From Trichomonas vaginalis G3 (lineage: Eukaryota; Parabasalia; Trichomonadida; Trichomonadidae): 64,000 nucleotides of DNA. Both the position numbers and the translations under genes were made by a program. The stretch covers positions 992,001 to 1,056,000 of the forward strand of contig NC_067205.1 in the NCBI RefSeq assembly GCF_026262505.1, read 5' to 3'. Shown here piece after piece: positions 39,001 through 49,275 of the stretch; the first letter of the stretch is position 1; every line of letters begins with the position of its first letter. A model generated the notes under the pieces. It saw nothing but the letters and a program-made list of their open reading frames with translations, made no database searches and was not told where the DNA came from.

Positions 39001-42000
39001 TCACATTAATAAAGAAGATGAAAATTTGTCACTTTTCATTGTAAATTCCTTAAAACGTGACATTTCTGAGAATGTTTTATTACTTACGAAAGAGTTGATA
39101 TCGAGAAAACTACTGTCAAATGAACACAAGAAGGAAATAATTGATTTGTTGATCGACCAATTTGTCACTTTTGATCGTAAACAGAGTTATTCAAAAGAGA
39201 TCAATTCGTTAGCCATGAAAATAATTTCTTTGGAGCCAAACGAAAAATTATTAAATAAATTGAAAGATTTACATGACAAGAAAATTGAATGGGACGATAA
39301 GAAATATGACGGTGATTTGAATTTAACGAAATCCGATTATGTTGGTTTGATTAATTTAGGAGCAACATGTTTCTTGGATTCCACATTGCAGCAGTTCTTT
39401 ATGATACCAGAATTAAGAGAGAAAATAATTTCATACAAAGGAGATGATGAATTCATGAAAGAACTGTCAAATCTTTATGCGAAATTATTCATTGCTAAGA
39501 CGAATTGCATAACTACAGAGCATTTAGTTAATAAATGGATAGGCTGGGATGGAGAGAAAATGAATCCACACACACAACAAGATGCTTATGAATTTGTTTT
39601 GAGTCTTTTGGATAAACTAGAAAACGGTTTAGGAAAAGATTTCATACAAAACATGTTCCAACAAACAACTTCTAATTCATTTGATGGTTTGTCTGAACAA
39701 TACCATTCAGAATCATATGGAAAGAATTACACTCTCTCGTTAGCTGTAAAAGATTGCAGTTCTTTCGATGATTCCCTTGAAAAGTTTAACGCTGTTGATT
39801 ATTTCACAAATGATAATCAATATAAACCGTCCGGTTTCGATCATAAAATTGATGCTGTCAAATCACAAAAAGTGACAGATCTACCACCTCATTTGATCAT
39901 ACAACTAAGTAGATTTGATTACAATTACACAACATGGGAAAGACTCAAAATTAATTCTGTTTTGGAAATTCCTTTGCAAATTGATCTCAAAAAAGTGACA
40001 AAAAATATAAAAGTGACAAAATTTAATTTGAGGGGCGTGATTTGTCACATGGGCAGTGCCTTTTCTGGTCATTACATTTCGTATATTAAAGAAAGGAAAG
40101 TCAATGGAAAATGGTATTGTTTCAATGACTCTTCTGTTTCTTTAATTGGCGAAAAAGATGTTTTGAAGAATTCTTCTGGCCAAGAAACAGGAAAAAGCGG
40201 ATATTTGTTGTTCTATGATAGAGAAGACTTGAAAGAAACAGAAAATGAAGATAAAACAAAGATATTAGACCAGATTTCTGATGAAACAAAGAAAGCTGTC
40301 GAAAGAGAAAATCTCATTTTACAACAAACACAATTGTTATGCACACAAAGTTATAATGAATTGATGATTAACTTGTCTGAAAACAAAGATTATATACCAG
40401 TTGTTTTGAGATATTTCTTTGACACAATTCCTTTCACAACGTTCATGAGTTCTGTTGAAAAAATTGGTAAAAACATTTTAGAAAAAATCGACAAAAATGT
40501 TGATATTTCTATCGTCAAAAGTGCCATGAAAAATATCATTTTGTCACCAAGTGAAAAATTAAGAGATTACGTGTCAAAAATCATCCTCAAAACTTCTGGA
40601 ATTGATGTCACGTTTTGGTCGTCACTTTTACCAGAATTATTACAGAAATATTATTACATACAACATTATTTCATTGTTTTTGACGGTTTGACAACAAAAA
40701 GTGACACAGAAGTATTAGAGAAAGGCTTTGGATTTTTAGAGAAAGACATTCCAGAATATAAGAAACAGAAACCTGATTTGAAAGAAACATTTTTCAATTC
40801 ACAAATTGAGATTTCTTATTTATTCAATGCTTTGTCTAAATTTACAATTCCTTATGAACTGAAAGAGGATTTACTTGAATTTATCTTTGGTACTAAGTCA
40901 GATCCACAACACATTGTTAACTTTTTGTTGGCGTTCGAGAAAAGAGATGAAGTTTTCACAAAATTCGAGAATTTCATCGAAAAACACTCAGTTTTCGTCA
41001 AAAACTTCGAATTATTGGCAACTTCAATTATGCTAATTTACAAAGAAAACGGTTTTGACATCATGTCAAAAGTGAAGTGTAAAATTGAAGAAAATATTGT
41101 TTCTGACAAAGACTTTACCACAATTCATGCAATTTTATCACTTTCACAACGCGAATTATACCTAGAAAACATGGATAAATGGCTTCTTAAGTATTTAGTC
41201 AATGATGTTGACACGAGAACAGCTTGCATGCAATTGATTTCTTTCATTTGTCCACTGGATTCTTTCAATTCATGCACAACATTGACATATAACAAGAAAT
41301 CCTACACAATGAAGAAATATGATAATTACTTGCAAAATGCACAAAAAGTGACAGATTACATGACTTCACATTTGACAGATTTCATATCACTTGTCAGAGA
41401 AAGTTATGACAAAGGAAATACTCAATACATTGGCCAGGATTATTTAAGATGCTTGCAGTTTTTGTCGAAAGAATGTAAGATTGATTATTCTTTAGTTTAC
41501 AAGTCATTTTTTGAGTTATCAGAGTTCATGTTCGATTACGATGTTCACATTAAAGAATTTATAGTTCTTTTACAAAAAAGTGACATTGAAATTCCAGATG
41601 AATTGCTACTTAAGATGATTCCACTTAAATCTCTTGAAAACAACGCACTTTACATCAAAATGATTAATTTGTTCTCTTTGATTTTGCCAAAAATCCATGA
41701 TGATAAAATTTCTGAAGATTTTGCCAAAGATTTTATCAGATTTTACGCATTTCCTGTTGGTCCATTTATTAAAGTTCATTATGATGTAATTGTCACTTTT
41801 GTCGATAGACTTTGTAAACTTCACAAATCTGCTTTGAAGGCATTTGTTTCAGAACTAAATCTTGGAGAATTATATGTTAAAAACTATGGTGCAGTCATTC
41901 ACTTTTTGCAGATGATTGATGAGAAAAGAGAGATTTTGTCATTACTTCCTCTTTCGATTTCTAAAGTTCAATATTTCTCTCAGGACAAATTACTTGAAAT

Positions 42001-42685
42001 CGCTTTCGAAACGAATGATTTCTCTAAGGAATTGTCTGAGAATTCTCAATATTTAGTCGCTGCTTTGGCGACCAAACAGACTCTTTCAAAAGAAAGTCGA
42101 AACAGAGTATGGAATTTCATGATAGAAAACAAATTTAATGTTGCGGATTTCATCAAGAATTATGCAGCAAATGTAATGAAAGAAGACTTCTATGAGTTTG
42201 GATTATTCTTACTTACAGATATCAACGAAGTTTCCAAATATTCTTATGTTTTCTCTTCATCAATCAAATCTGCAAAATTGGTTTTGAATTTAATTGACGT
42301 CAAATCAAAGACAGTCAAAGAATGGAGAGAATTTATTGTCAACGTTTTGAAGGTTGACATTGAAAACGACGTGGAAACAATGTCTAAGATTATGAAGATT
42401 GTTCCTTTCATTTGCGAAAGTGAAGATGATTTAAGAAATGTTTTGTCACCTTTCCATGAAAAATTAAACGAAAAATGCCAATTTGTTTCAGATATCATTG
42501 AATACGAAGGAAAACCAAGAGATAATGATTTGTCTGACTTAATTAGTTATCTCACAATTGTTGAACGCCACAACATGTACTCTGGACCTATTATCCAGAA
42601 CGTCGGCTACTTAATGAACTTAGTACACGACAGACAAGAATACACAGAAATCTATAAGTTATGTAGAAAAATTATATTGGTTTAA
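36074..42685 (+). CDS. Giant ubiquitin-specific protease (USP, C19), USP9X/USP34-like layout
   Basis: 2203 residues in one open frame. The USP catalytic domain spans about residues 1089-1383. The Cys box is GLINLGATCFLDST with Cys1099, then QQDAYEFVLSLLDKLENGL. The His box is GSAFSGHYISYIKERK with His1333, and NDSSVS holds Asp1352. It closes with SGYLLFYDRED. Upstream, about 674-745 looks like a ubiquitin-like domain (VSIHITSP ... LTHTYEPINASFKIMKEM). The rest is long alpha-helical repeat sequence of ARM/HEAT character on both sides. This arrangement is like USP9X, USP24 and USP34, which remove ubiquitin from trafficking and signalling proteins. The catalytic residues are present, so it is predicted active. 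The substrate is unknown. Confidence 0.92.
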   Translation: MNSPFDDFATWLAVSSSMISTPKEFVKYAPDLIKFISSVIETGNLPDEIKEYTDNFLSQIQTEFLPKILKLGAIPKEYISYYVNFLESVLRLGNYGIKSNKTKLIYIIEYILANLETGLAPSNSDSKLEVNLPKYSAEIGIYQNAIELVKNGIDTIDNLYYITNICIRISTFVKDYDFWVLANVTTDALTKIVTTIKIREVKTQMVSRMFQSLKANGISQQTIDPDFIQKWLNLLTFMMKPEIFEKRLFGFQTIKDLMETQKTAEITKTLFAKDPSVLDGSVLHEEFCSYIGYLLNQLCSAHLVEFSLISKLFSRYSTLHISELPKFYSIFSTIAKMIDQSMLSDFVDLIISPQTKESPWYTMIEGVGTTLGGRNDAKAEFMKLRDYLNTLKDDGDKEALSTLSQIIQFHLSEEEFKELMEKMTNSKITIETIELLKNITANYPLGSQELAENLANTGLDFVTKDKIPEFNVVYDFLFNVCFMNQVPLNKGQIEKIWPSAVSSDAGISTCVLAFLNNMRDICLIEPDVLSEVIISSNLELNSGSLQFIVMFIKGINDISVDQMPQVVNETITLRGKIIEYPLQYEDVLWEYCSRRSSIHKEICRNLCYFYASNDVSVSDRKIISLFLNKWVEKTEKTVHKDQMIELLTTFIEIFEYPLDLDSYDVKRHHPNNEKVSIHITSPILSPIPNIQVPIGTSISGLHIKISKLTGVEQKKFNLTHTYEPINASFKIMKEMTIMAVTNTITPENHPLPPIREVIPSQMIPEDAKTMNLLTELIKNNVTNVKQIFDNIPTLKTTLEKLKILPFVKKFEYKEFLDISKPNFFLYNLDGLSNNMNEDLKQALVRTGGFNYLIQQIPNCNFEIIDQITNFISKNLDSKDEFAQIVFDFAMPALPKFFTSPDHFTTISQFILRFLNGSQKVKCSNPSKYFDYLLSNNQENIRIMYKRILTNVEFDMSEFLPLYEKGGTSQFFEVFSSHINKEDENLSLFIVNSLKRDISENVLLLTKELISRKLLSNEHKKEIIDLLIDQFVTFDRKQSYSKEINSLAMKIISLEPNEKLLNKLKDLHDKKIEWDDKKYDGDLNLTKSDYVGLINLGATCFLDSTLQQFFMIPELREKIISYKGDDEFMKELSNLYAKLFIAKTNCITTEHLVNKWIGWDGEKMNPHTQQDAYEFVLSLLDKLENGLGKDFIQNMFQQTTSNSFDGLSEQYHSESYGKNYTLSLAVKDCSSFDDSLEKFNAVDYFTNDNQYKPSGFDHKIDAVKSQKVTDLPPHLIIQLSRFDYNYTTWERLKINSVLEIPLQIDLKKVTKNIKVTKFNLRGVICHMGSAFSGHYISYIKERKVNGKWYCFNDSSVSLIGEKDVLKNSSGQETGKSGYLLFYDREDLKETENEDKTKILDQISDETKKAVERENLILQQTQLLCTQSYNELMINLSENKDYIPVVLRYFFDTIPFTTFMSSVEKIGKNILEKIDKNVDISIVKSAMKNIILSPSEKLRDYVSKIILKTSGIDVTFWSSLLPELLQKYYYIQHYFIVFDGLTTKSDTEVLEKGFGFLEKDIPEYKKQKPDLKETFFNSQIEISYLFNALSKFTIPYELKEDLLEFIFGTKSDPQHIVNFLLAFEKRDEVFTKFENFIEKHSVFVKNFELLATSIMLIYKENGFDIMSKVKCKIEENIVSDKDFTTIHAILSLSQRELYLENMDKWLLKYLVNDVDTRTACMQLISFICPLDSFNSCTTLTYNKKSYTMKKYDNYLQNAQKVTDYMTSHLTDFISLVRESYDKGNTQYIGQDYLRCLQFLSKECKIDYSLVYKSFFELSEFMFDYDVHIKEFIVLLQKSDIEIPDELLLKMIPLKSLENNALYIKMINLFSLILPKIHDDKISEDFAKDFIRFYAFPVGPFIKVHYDVIVTFVDRLCKLHKSALKAFVSELNLGELYVKNYGAVIHFLQMIDEKREILSLLPLSISKVQYFSQDKLLEIAFETNDFSKELSENSQYLVAALATKQTLSKESRNRVWNFMIENKFNVADFIKNYAANVMKEDFYEFGLFLLTDINEVSKYSYVFSSSIKSAKLVLNLIDVKSKTVKEWREFIVNVLKVDIENDVETMSKIMKIVPFICESEDDLRNVLSPFHEKLNEKCQFVSDIIEYEGKPRDNDLSDLISYLTIVERHNMYSGPIIQNVGYLMNLVHDRQEYTEIYKLCRKIILV

Positions 42686-43177
42686 AATAAATAAAAAGTT
42701 TATATAATCTTTACTTAATATAATATTCATATATTTGCTTTGTTTAATAATATCTTTAAATTTTATTCTCATTGTTGGAAATATTTACGAGTATTAGATT
42801 TCATTCATAATCTCATATAAATGTTAGCTACTGGTTTATCTTGTGTAATCCATTTTCAAAAAGATCATACTTTTCTCCAAAATTCATGTGAAATTTGATG
42901 AAAACATCAATTATCAAAGATAAACTTCTTGTTTAATCCCCTAATTATTCAGATTCTTATATATTTACTTGAGAATGACAACTGTCAAGATTCTGAGAAG
43001 GTTCGTAAAACAATCATGATAAATTCAATGTGTTATTTCAATCTTTACCAATACTCTCTTACATTTTTTTAACGATATGCCTAGCGAAATAAGATCTATA
43101 TAGATAATGATTTCCTCACATTATTTTCACTATGTTTCTTGATTTATTTTCAGTGCTTTCAAATTTCAAGCTGACAT
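42686..43177. other. Host spacer
   Basis: AT-rich, with no gene seen. Confidence 0.5.
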
Positions 43178-43597
43178 ATGACTGATTCTGTTCTTTATGA
43201 GGTCTCCACCGCTCACTCGGTCTTCGAGACAATCATATTACATATACTATCAGTCAGATATTATGATATTCCAATTATAATACATTTATCTTTTTTAGTT
43301 TCCTGGTATTATCTTTATTTCAAAGTCAGAGGAATTTCAACAATATTAACTCTTCAATTTCTAATTTCAATGATAGGTATATCGTACACAGAAGATATTA
43401 ATACATTTTTCTCCCATAATTGGAAGAGATTTTATTATTCTAAAAATTACTTCGATGATGCATGCATTTTCATACTAGTATTTTGGTTTTTGCCATTAGG
43501 GCTCATCTCTGTCCTTATTGCAATTCAATTTTTACTTGATTTCTGCAAGACAGTTTCGATCCATCGATATTTTCACTCAGTATTAGCCGGACATTAA
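43178..43597 (+). CDS. TMEM18-family membrane protein
   Basis: 139 residues with three or four hydrophobic spans (about 31-48, 52-70 and 95-122). The family signature is clear: YTEDINTFFSHNWKRF, then YSKNYFDDACIFILVFWFLP, corresponding to the Y(S/T)AE-LN---NW--F and NYFD--G-F--V-W--P pattern of TMEM18. TMEM18 proteins sit in the inner nuclear membrane or ER and have been linked to nuclear pore proteins and DNA contact; the role in protists is not known. The length is close to the human protein. A short intergenic distance on neither side suggests an operon. Confidence 0.82.
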   Translation: MTDSVLYEVSTAHSVFETIILHILSVRYYDIPIIIHLSFLVSWYYLYFKVRGISTILTLQFLISMIGISYTEDINTFFSHNWKRFYYSKNYFDDACIFILVFWFLPLGLISVLIAIQFLLDFCKTVSIHRYFHSVLAGH

Positions 43598-44042
43598 TTA
43601 GTACATATAATTATTATCTGTTTGTTTAATAAATTCTATATTTTACAATCATAATTTTTTCTATTTCGCAAACAACATACTACGCATACATTTCCTTTCA
43701 TTATGAGTAGAGATGACATACATGTATACGTTAGGCGCTTAAATACAATTTTTCGGAAATTCATATCAATTTTCCTTTCCTGAGATGTTAACGATCAAAT
43801 ATTTGACAGGACAATGCTTATTAATACAAAATTTATATTATATACAATCATAAGCATAATAAAAAAATTCTGGATTTCCTATCTTTGGAATATGATGGGC
43901 GAATGGTGCTATATCGCTAGTTTATTGATAAATAAGATAAATGTCTTACTCAAATATTTTAATTTGCTAAATATTTTTTGAAATTAAAAAAGCAAAAGAA
44001 TAAAAAACATATGTAACAGTTTATTTCTACAATCATAACAAT
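43598..44042. other. Host spacer between convergent genes
   Basis: AT-rich, with no gene seen. Confidence 0.5.
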
Positions 44043-44930
44043 TTACCACCACCTCTTTCCAGGAACGTATTTCTTTGTTGGAGGTTTTGTGAAAAATGCA
44101 GGTTTTGAATACGAAATTCTTCTTTTTTCTTGAGCCTTGTAAAGCTGGGAGATAATAACCGTTTCTAATGCATACTGTGGAGCAGATACGACTATTTGGT
44201 TAATAATTCCTTTGTACAATGTTCTATTTTTGCAAATATCCTTGAATACTGTAAATGTCTCGACAAATTCATTTGATTTATGCTCTTCTAGTTTGATAAT
44301 TTCATTTCTAACTCTTTTCAAAGGGAAAAGAACAACTGTAGAGACAATGTTCGTAGCAAAACCGAATAAGAATGAGTTTGCAATTGAAGGTTCCCTGTTA
44401 CGAAGAAGATATTTCCTTGTTAGAAGATTTGAAAACAAATTCGAATTAAGATTGTAAATTGAGTGAGGAAGAAAGCCGCGATAGAGACTTAAATAGTGTT
44501 TTCCTTTTATATTTTGAGCTATTGCGTCATTTGCCTCTTTAATATTTGTAAAACCTGATTTCTGTTGTGCATAGACAAGAGGATATGTCAAAGCTGAACT
44601 AGCAAATGTTGAAACAACAGTTGATACGACAGTTTTAATGATCGGATATTTTCCTGTGTTCCTTGAAAATAATCCAATTGCTGTAAGGCGATTATTAACA
44701 TTTAGAGCATTGATTAGTGATTTTTTGGAATAGTCATTCCAAAAGCATGTGATAATGGATGATGGCTTTGATACTGGAATTGGTTGATTTTCAACTTTTG
44801 GAGGAATTCTGGTATTTTTAAAGTTTAAACTGCACTCAGTTGTGGATCCAAGAATCTGAGTAAATAATCCTGCAATTGCACCATAAGCTTCTAAATAAAG
44901 CCTTGTGTAATAAAGTGATTTATGATTCAT
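44043..44930 (-). CDS. Divergent mitochondrial-carrier-family protein
   Basis: 295 residues. Carrier-type repeats are visible: ALTYPLVYAQQKSG (a PxxxxQ variant of the signature) followed by YRGFLPHSIYNLNSNLFSNL, then VLFPLKRVRNEI (PxxxxRxR) followed by LYKGIINQIVVSAPQYAL. These fit repeats two and three. The first repeat is weaker (GAIAGLFTQILGSTTECSLN). In trichomonads, members of this family carry nucleotides and other small solutes across the hydrogenosome membrane or act at other organelles. The degenerate signatures suggest an atypical substrate or a non-transport, outer-membrane-type member. A basic C-terminus (KKYVPGKRWW) is present. Confidence 0.68.
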   Translation of the reverse strand: MNHKSLYYTRLYLEAYGAIAGLFTQILGSTTECSLNFKNTRIPPKVENQPIPVSKPSSIITCFWNDYSKKSLINALNVNNRLTAIGLFSRNTGKYPIIKTVVSTVVSTFASSALTYPLVYAQQKSGFTNIKEANDAIAQNIKGKHYLSLYRGFLPHSIYNLNSNLFSNLLTRKYLLRNREPSIANSFLFGFATNIVSTVVLFPLKRVRNEIIKLEEHKSNEFVETFTVFKDICKNRTLYKGIINQIVVSAPQYALETVIISQLYKAQEKRRISYSKPAFFTKPPTKKYVPGKRWW

Positions 44931-44973
44931 AAAAATTCTAAAAAAAAAATGAAAAAAATTAATTCTTTTTTCA

Positions 44974-45094
44974 CTTCAAAATTATTGGAATCGAATTTTA
45001 CAAAATTCGATTCCAATAATTTTGAAGATCAAAAGAATCAAAATTTTCGCGCTGACTTTTTCAAAAATTGAGGGAAAAAGTCACGCGAAAAATT
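44974..45094. repeat. Two adjacent long hairpins
   Basis: Hairpin 1 has perfect 26-base arms, 44974-44999 and 45002-45027, with a 2-base loop. Hairpin 2 has near-perfect arms at about 45042-45062 and 45074-45094 (core CGCG and TGACTTTTTC) with one bulge. They lie between the carrier start and the ankyrin gene 3' end. Confidence 0.85.
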
Positions 45095-45125
45095 GTAATT
45101 TGTTTAGTACTTTCCTAACCAGCAA

Positions 45126-47424
45126 TTATTCTCTATTATCTTTCTTAGTGGCAATTGCTCCATTCGAAGTAAGAAACTCAATTATTTCTGACTGAAGACG
45201 GTGCATGTACAGTCTCTCTGTATATATATATTTGATATCGTCAATTAGTACTTCAGTCGCAAGGAAGAGAGGAGTTTGATTTTCATTGTTTTTTTTCATT
45301 GACATTTGCACCGTGCAAAACAAGGATTTTGACGGTTCCAGGTCTTAATGATTGCGCTGCGTAATGAAGGGCCGTCGATCCACAAATGTCTTTTGAATTG
45401 ATATCTGCTCCGTGCGTAATAAGAAATTCAGCTTTTTCTGGATAATATAAGCGTGATGCGTAATGAAGAGGAGTTTGATTTTTATTATCTCTTGCATTGA
45501 CATCCAAGCCATGAGTAATTAAAATTTCTACTAAATCTTTGTAATCTTTATCATGAGAATCTACTTCTTCAAAGCGCCCGTAACTTACTGCATAATGAAG
45601 GACAGATTTCTCGTTATAATCTTTCACATAAATATCTGCACCATTTGACATTAAAAATTCGACTAATTGTGTGTTATTATTGAAAGCTGCCCAATGAAGA
45701 GCAGTTTTTCCGTAATTATCCTTTGCATTAATATCTGCACATTTTGGTATTAAAAATTCTACTACATCTTTTACATTAAGGAATGCTGCCAAATGAAGAG
45801 CTGTATCTCCATCATTATCTCTTGAATTTATATCAATACCATGAGATATTAAAAGTTCAACTATATCCATATTATCGGTTAAATTTGTTGACCATCCAAC
45901 ATATGTATCATAATTTATGTCTTTTGAATGAATATCTATTTTTTCTGATTCCAAATCTTTTTCTAAACTTTCAAGATCATTCTGTCCAATTGCATGATGA
46001 AGAGCATTTCTTCCTTTTTTATCTTTTGCATTAATATCGGCGCCAATTGATAATAATAATTCTGCCAACTCCTTTCTACCATAAATGGCTGCTATATGAA
46101 TAGCTGTTTTTCCATTTTTACCCTTTGCATTAATATTTGCTCCATGTAAAATTAAAATATCTACGATTTCTTTGGAATTAAACATGACAGCATTGTTTAG
46201 AGCTGATGCATTTATATCTTCTCCATTAGAAATAAATAGTTTTATTATATCTATGAAATTATTCTTGATTGCTAAATGAATAGCGGATACTCCTTTTTTA
46301 TCAGTTGCATTGATATTTGCACCATGCTGAAAAAGAAATTCAGCAATATCTAAACGCTTATTTTGTACTGCCAAAATCAGTGCAGTCCTTCCACAATTGT
46401 TTACTGCATCAACATTTGCACCATGCATAATAAGAGCTTCAACTGCATCCATTTTATTTTGTTCGACAGCCATTGTGAGAGCTGTGTCTTTTTGTCCATT
46501 CTGAATATTGATATCAAGACCATGTGCAAAAAGATATTCCCAGAGTGATGGAATTTTGTAATAAGTTGAATAATGAAGCCATTCAAAGACATTCTTTGTT
46601 TGATGTAAATAAACTAATGATGCTTCAATGTTATTGAATTCGCTGCATTGCTTCACATCGATAGCAATTTTGTATTCATTCATCAAGAATGTAACAAAAT
46701 CAATGCTATGTGAAATAATTGCAAATTTCATGCATTCTTTATTTGGTTTTTGATATTTCAAGCATTGACTCATGATGTCTGGATTTCCGCCTAAGAATGA
46801 AAGCTGAGGACATTCTGGAGTGATTGTACAATCATGTTCTTCTTTTAAAAACTTAAAACATTTAACAGAGCCATGATAACAACATAATTCAAGTAGTGAT
46901 AAGCCTCTTTTACAATTGTAAAAATAAAAATCAGATTTCAGCCTTTTATTGTGGTTAAATCCTGGTATTTCTGCGAGTGATACAAATAATTCTTTATCAT
47001 CATTCACAATTGCTCTGTAAATTGGGTTTTCTTGGTGAAAATTCAATGAAACTTTAAGACGTTCGTATATAGGGAAGTGTTTTTGCTTAGATTCGTCTAA
47101 AATGACTCCATATTCCTTGTAATAAATATAATAGAATACATCTGAGGTGAATTTGATTTGGTTTGGTTGATATTCATCAACAAGCTTTTTGAAAAGGGTC
47201 CAATATGACAATAAGTAGCTGCTATTATATAACGAAGCATCCATAATGATTGTCAGAATCTGTGATGGTGAATATACCTTGGTTTCAATTATTTTGTTTT
47301 TAATATCTTCGAAAAGTTTGGCGATTTCAGCTTCATTACATGGATTAAACCTGTACAATTTGTTAAAAATTTCAGGGTAATCTGTACATGTTAATAAGAG
47401 TTCGCTATAATCCAGATTATCCAT
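45126..47424 (-). CDS. DUF3447/ankyrin-repeat protein, frame interrupted near its 3' end
   Basis: The main frame (45283-47424, 713 residues) has an N-terminal region of about 300 residues of the DUF3447 kind. At least ten ankyrin repeats follow, with the G-TALH-A pattern (for example DTALTMAVEQNKMDAVEALI; GKTAIHIAAIYGRKELAELL). The frame stops at an eight-A run (45289-45296 on the minus strand). The next frame (45126-45323) continues in ankyrin style (NENQTPLFLATE). A one-base length change in the homopolymer, real or a sequencing error, therefore splits the last repeat. Ankyrin proteins of this type form one of the largest families in Trichomonas; they bind other proteins, and the partner is unknown. 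CCATTCTTTTT upstream is initiator-like. Confidence 0.85.
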
Positions 47425-48364
47425 TTGTAAAAATTAAAAAGAATGGATTCTTTTTTCACTTTTTCAATTTGCTACTCAAATTTTGTGAAGTATTCAAAAT
47501 AAAAATGAAAAATTTTATTGAAAAAGTGCGTAAAGAATGACAACCTTTTTACACTTTTTGAATTGAAAACTCAAAAAGGTGGTAAATTTTTAAAATTTTT
47601 AAATAGCATATTTCGGATCATTTGATAAATGATAAAAATGTAGTACATATGTTGTGGATTAAAAATAAAAATTAAGTTTATCCAAAATCTAATATATTTA
47701 GGGGCGTGCTTCATATGAAAATTTTTTCGAAAAAAAGGGGGCGCTATTATACTTAACACCCTCATTAATTATCGATTCTTGAGGAATAGTAACAGAGGCC
47801 TTTTTACAGGTATCCTTTAAGAATTTTCCAAAAGAGTTTATGCTCATATGACCTCATTTCCACGTAAATAGGGGGCATTGTTCTTCAATATATTTTAAAT
47901 AAATATCGCATGAAATTTTGGGGATTCTAGGTTGTGAAAGTAACACACATCAATCTTGCTGTTGTGCCATATAAATCATAAATGATCTTGGCTGATAAAA
48001 AAAACATATTAACAAACATGTCAGCAGAATTATTATAGCATTAAACCTGTAATGCATGAAAAATAGCGTGACTTCATTTTTGACAGTTTACAAATGTAAA
48101 GTGTTGCATCCTTAAAAACTTGGAAATATATACATTCATGAATTATCTTGTATATTAATTGAAAATCCATAAAACCCTAACAATATTTTTTCTTAAAAAA
48201 AACTATAAAAATATAAATAAAATTAATCGTTAAATAAAAATATTTGATATTAGAATTTTATTGGAAAAATAAAAAACTTAATATTTTAAAGAAATACTTA
48301 AATACTTGAATGTTTTAACTTTTACATTATCATATAGACTCTCAAATTATTAGCCATTTTGGCT
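47425..48364. other. Host spacer with scattered repeats
   Basis: No gene is seen. CACTTTTTCAAT (about 47457) and ATTGAAAAAGTG (about 47515) form an inverted pair. Positions 48028-48086 are related in rearranged order to 49065-49120. Confidence 0.5.
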
Positions 48365-48545
48365 GAGAACTATGGTCTGCGAGGTACATAGATAGAATCA
48401 GTACCTCGCAGACTATAGTTCTCTATATGGCGCCGAAAAATTTTTGGTGAAATGTCGTCGCATTTCACCAAAAATTTTTCGGCGCCATAGGAAGAATTGG
48501 AGGGTGTGAGATACTATTACATGCTATAGTACTCACACCCTCCAA
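48365..48545. repeat. Three back-to-back long hairpins
   Basis: Hairpin 1: arms 48365-48387 and 48401-48423 (23 bases, one G/A difference), loop 13. Hairpin 2: arms 48426-48454 and 48461-48489 (29 bases, perfect), loop 6, with GGCGCC and AAAAATTTTT inside. Hairpin 3: arms 48497-48517 and 48526-48545 with one bulged A, loop 8. The three are separated by only two and seven bases, and no gene lies within them. Confidence 0.92.
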
Positions 48546-49032
48546 CTCCCAATCAAAATCGCATAAAATTTGCTACTTATCTTCAGATTACCTCCCATTA
48601 TAAAATATATCATTGCTATCTCATTGTACTATATTTCCACCCTATTGTATTTAAAAATATAAAATTTTTTGATAATATATTTTTATATCTTGAATTTTCA
48701 AACAATATATTCACAGATAATATAATGGGAAATCTATCTCAACCTAGCCTTAAAGTACCAAACTCCTGCTTGCATTCTCACTCACAAATATTAAACATCC
48801 ATCTCCAAAAAACTAAATTCTTCACAATTTTTTTAAAATTGAGAACATAAAAAACGTATGCATTCAATAATTTAAGATACTAACAAATATTAAAAACTTC
48901 AAAATATCAGATATTAACGTTTTTCAATTAAAAAAATATCATTTTGCTTTTCAATTCGAACATAAATCTTAAATATTTTTAATTAATATCTGATTTACAG
49001 CATTATTATCCATTTATAAATCTGACAAATAA
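48546..49032. other. AT-rich spacer
   Basis: No gene is seen; very AT-rich. Confidence 0.5.
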
Positions 49033-49275
49033 ATGACAAAACCATCAGAAATAATGTCACTTTTTGTCAAAAGTGAAGTCACTCTATTTTTCATGCACAA
49101 CAATTATAGCATTAAACCCATTGCAAACTTTTTGGCACCAGTAGCGAAAACGGCAGGAACTATCATAGGTGGAGTATTAGGTACTAAAGCAGGTAATCCG
49201 GCGATGGGAGCACAAGCAGGTAACGCAGTTGGTGGAATAGCTGAAGGAATACTTAATAAAATAGGAGGTAGATAG
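49033..49275 (+). pseudogene. Small glycine-rich virus-like protein remnant
   Basis: The frame ends with a glycine/alanine zipper-like segment (AKTAGTIIGGVLGTKAGNPA and MGAQAGNAVGGIAEGILNKI) typical of small membrane-interacting virion proteins of Polinton-like elements. Nothing else of such an element surrounds it apart from a hairpin-rich stretch at 49276-49340 (GAGATCC...GGATCATCTC, GCCGCTTAGCGGC). It is best read as an old fossil piece, although a captured host gene cannot be excluded. Confidence 0.4.

Noticed and set aside
24920-49000. tRNA or rRNA genes in host spacers
   Set aside because: I looked for cloverleaf-like blocks with TTC-containing arms and saw none convincing; a covariance-model scan was not possible.
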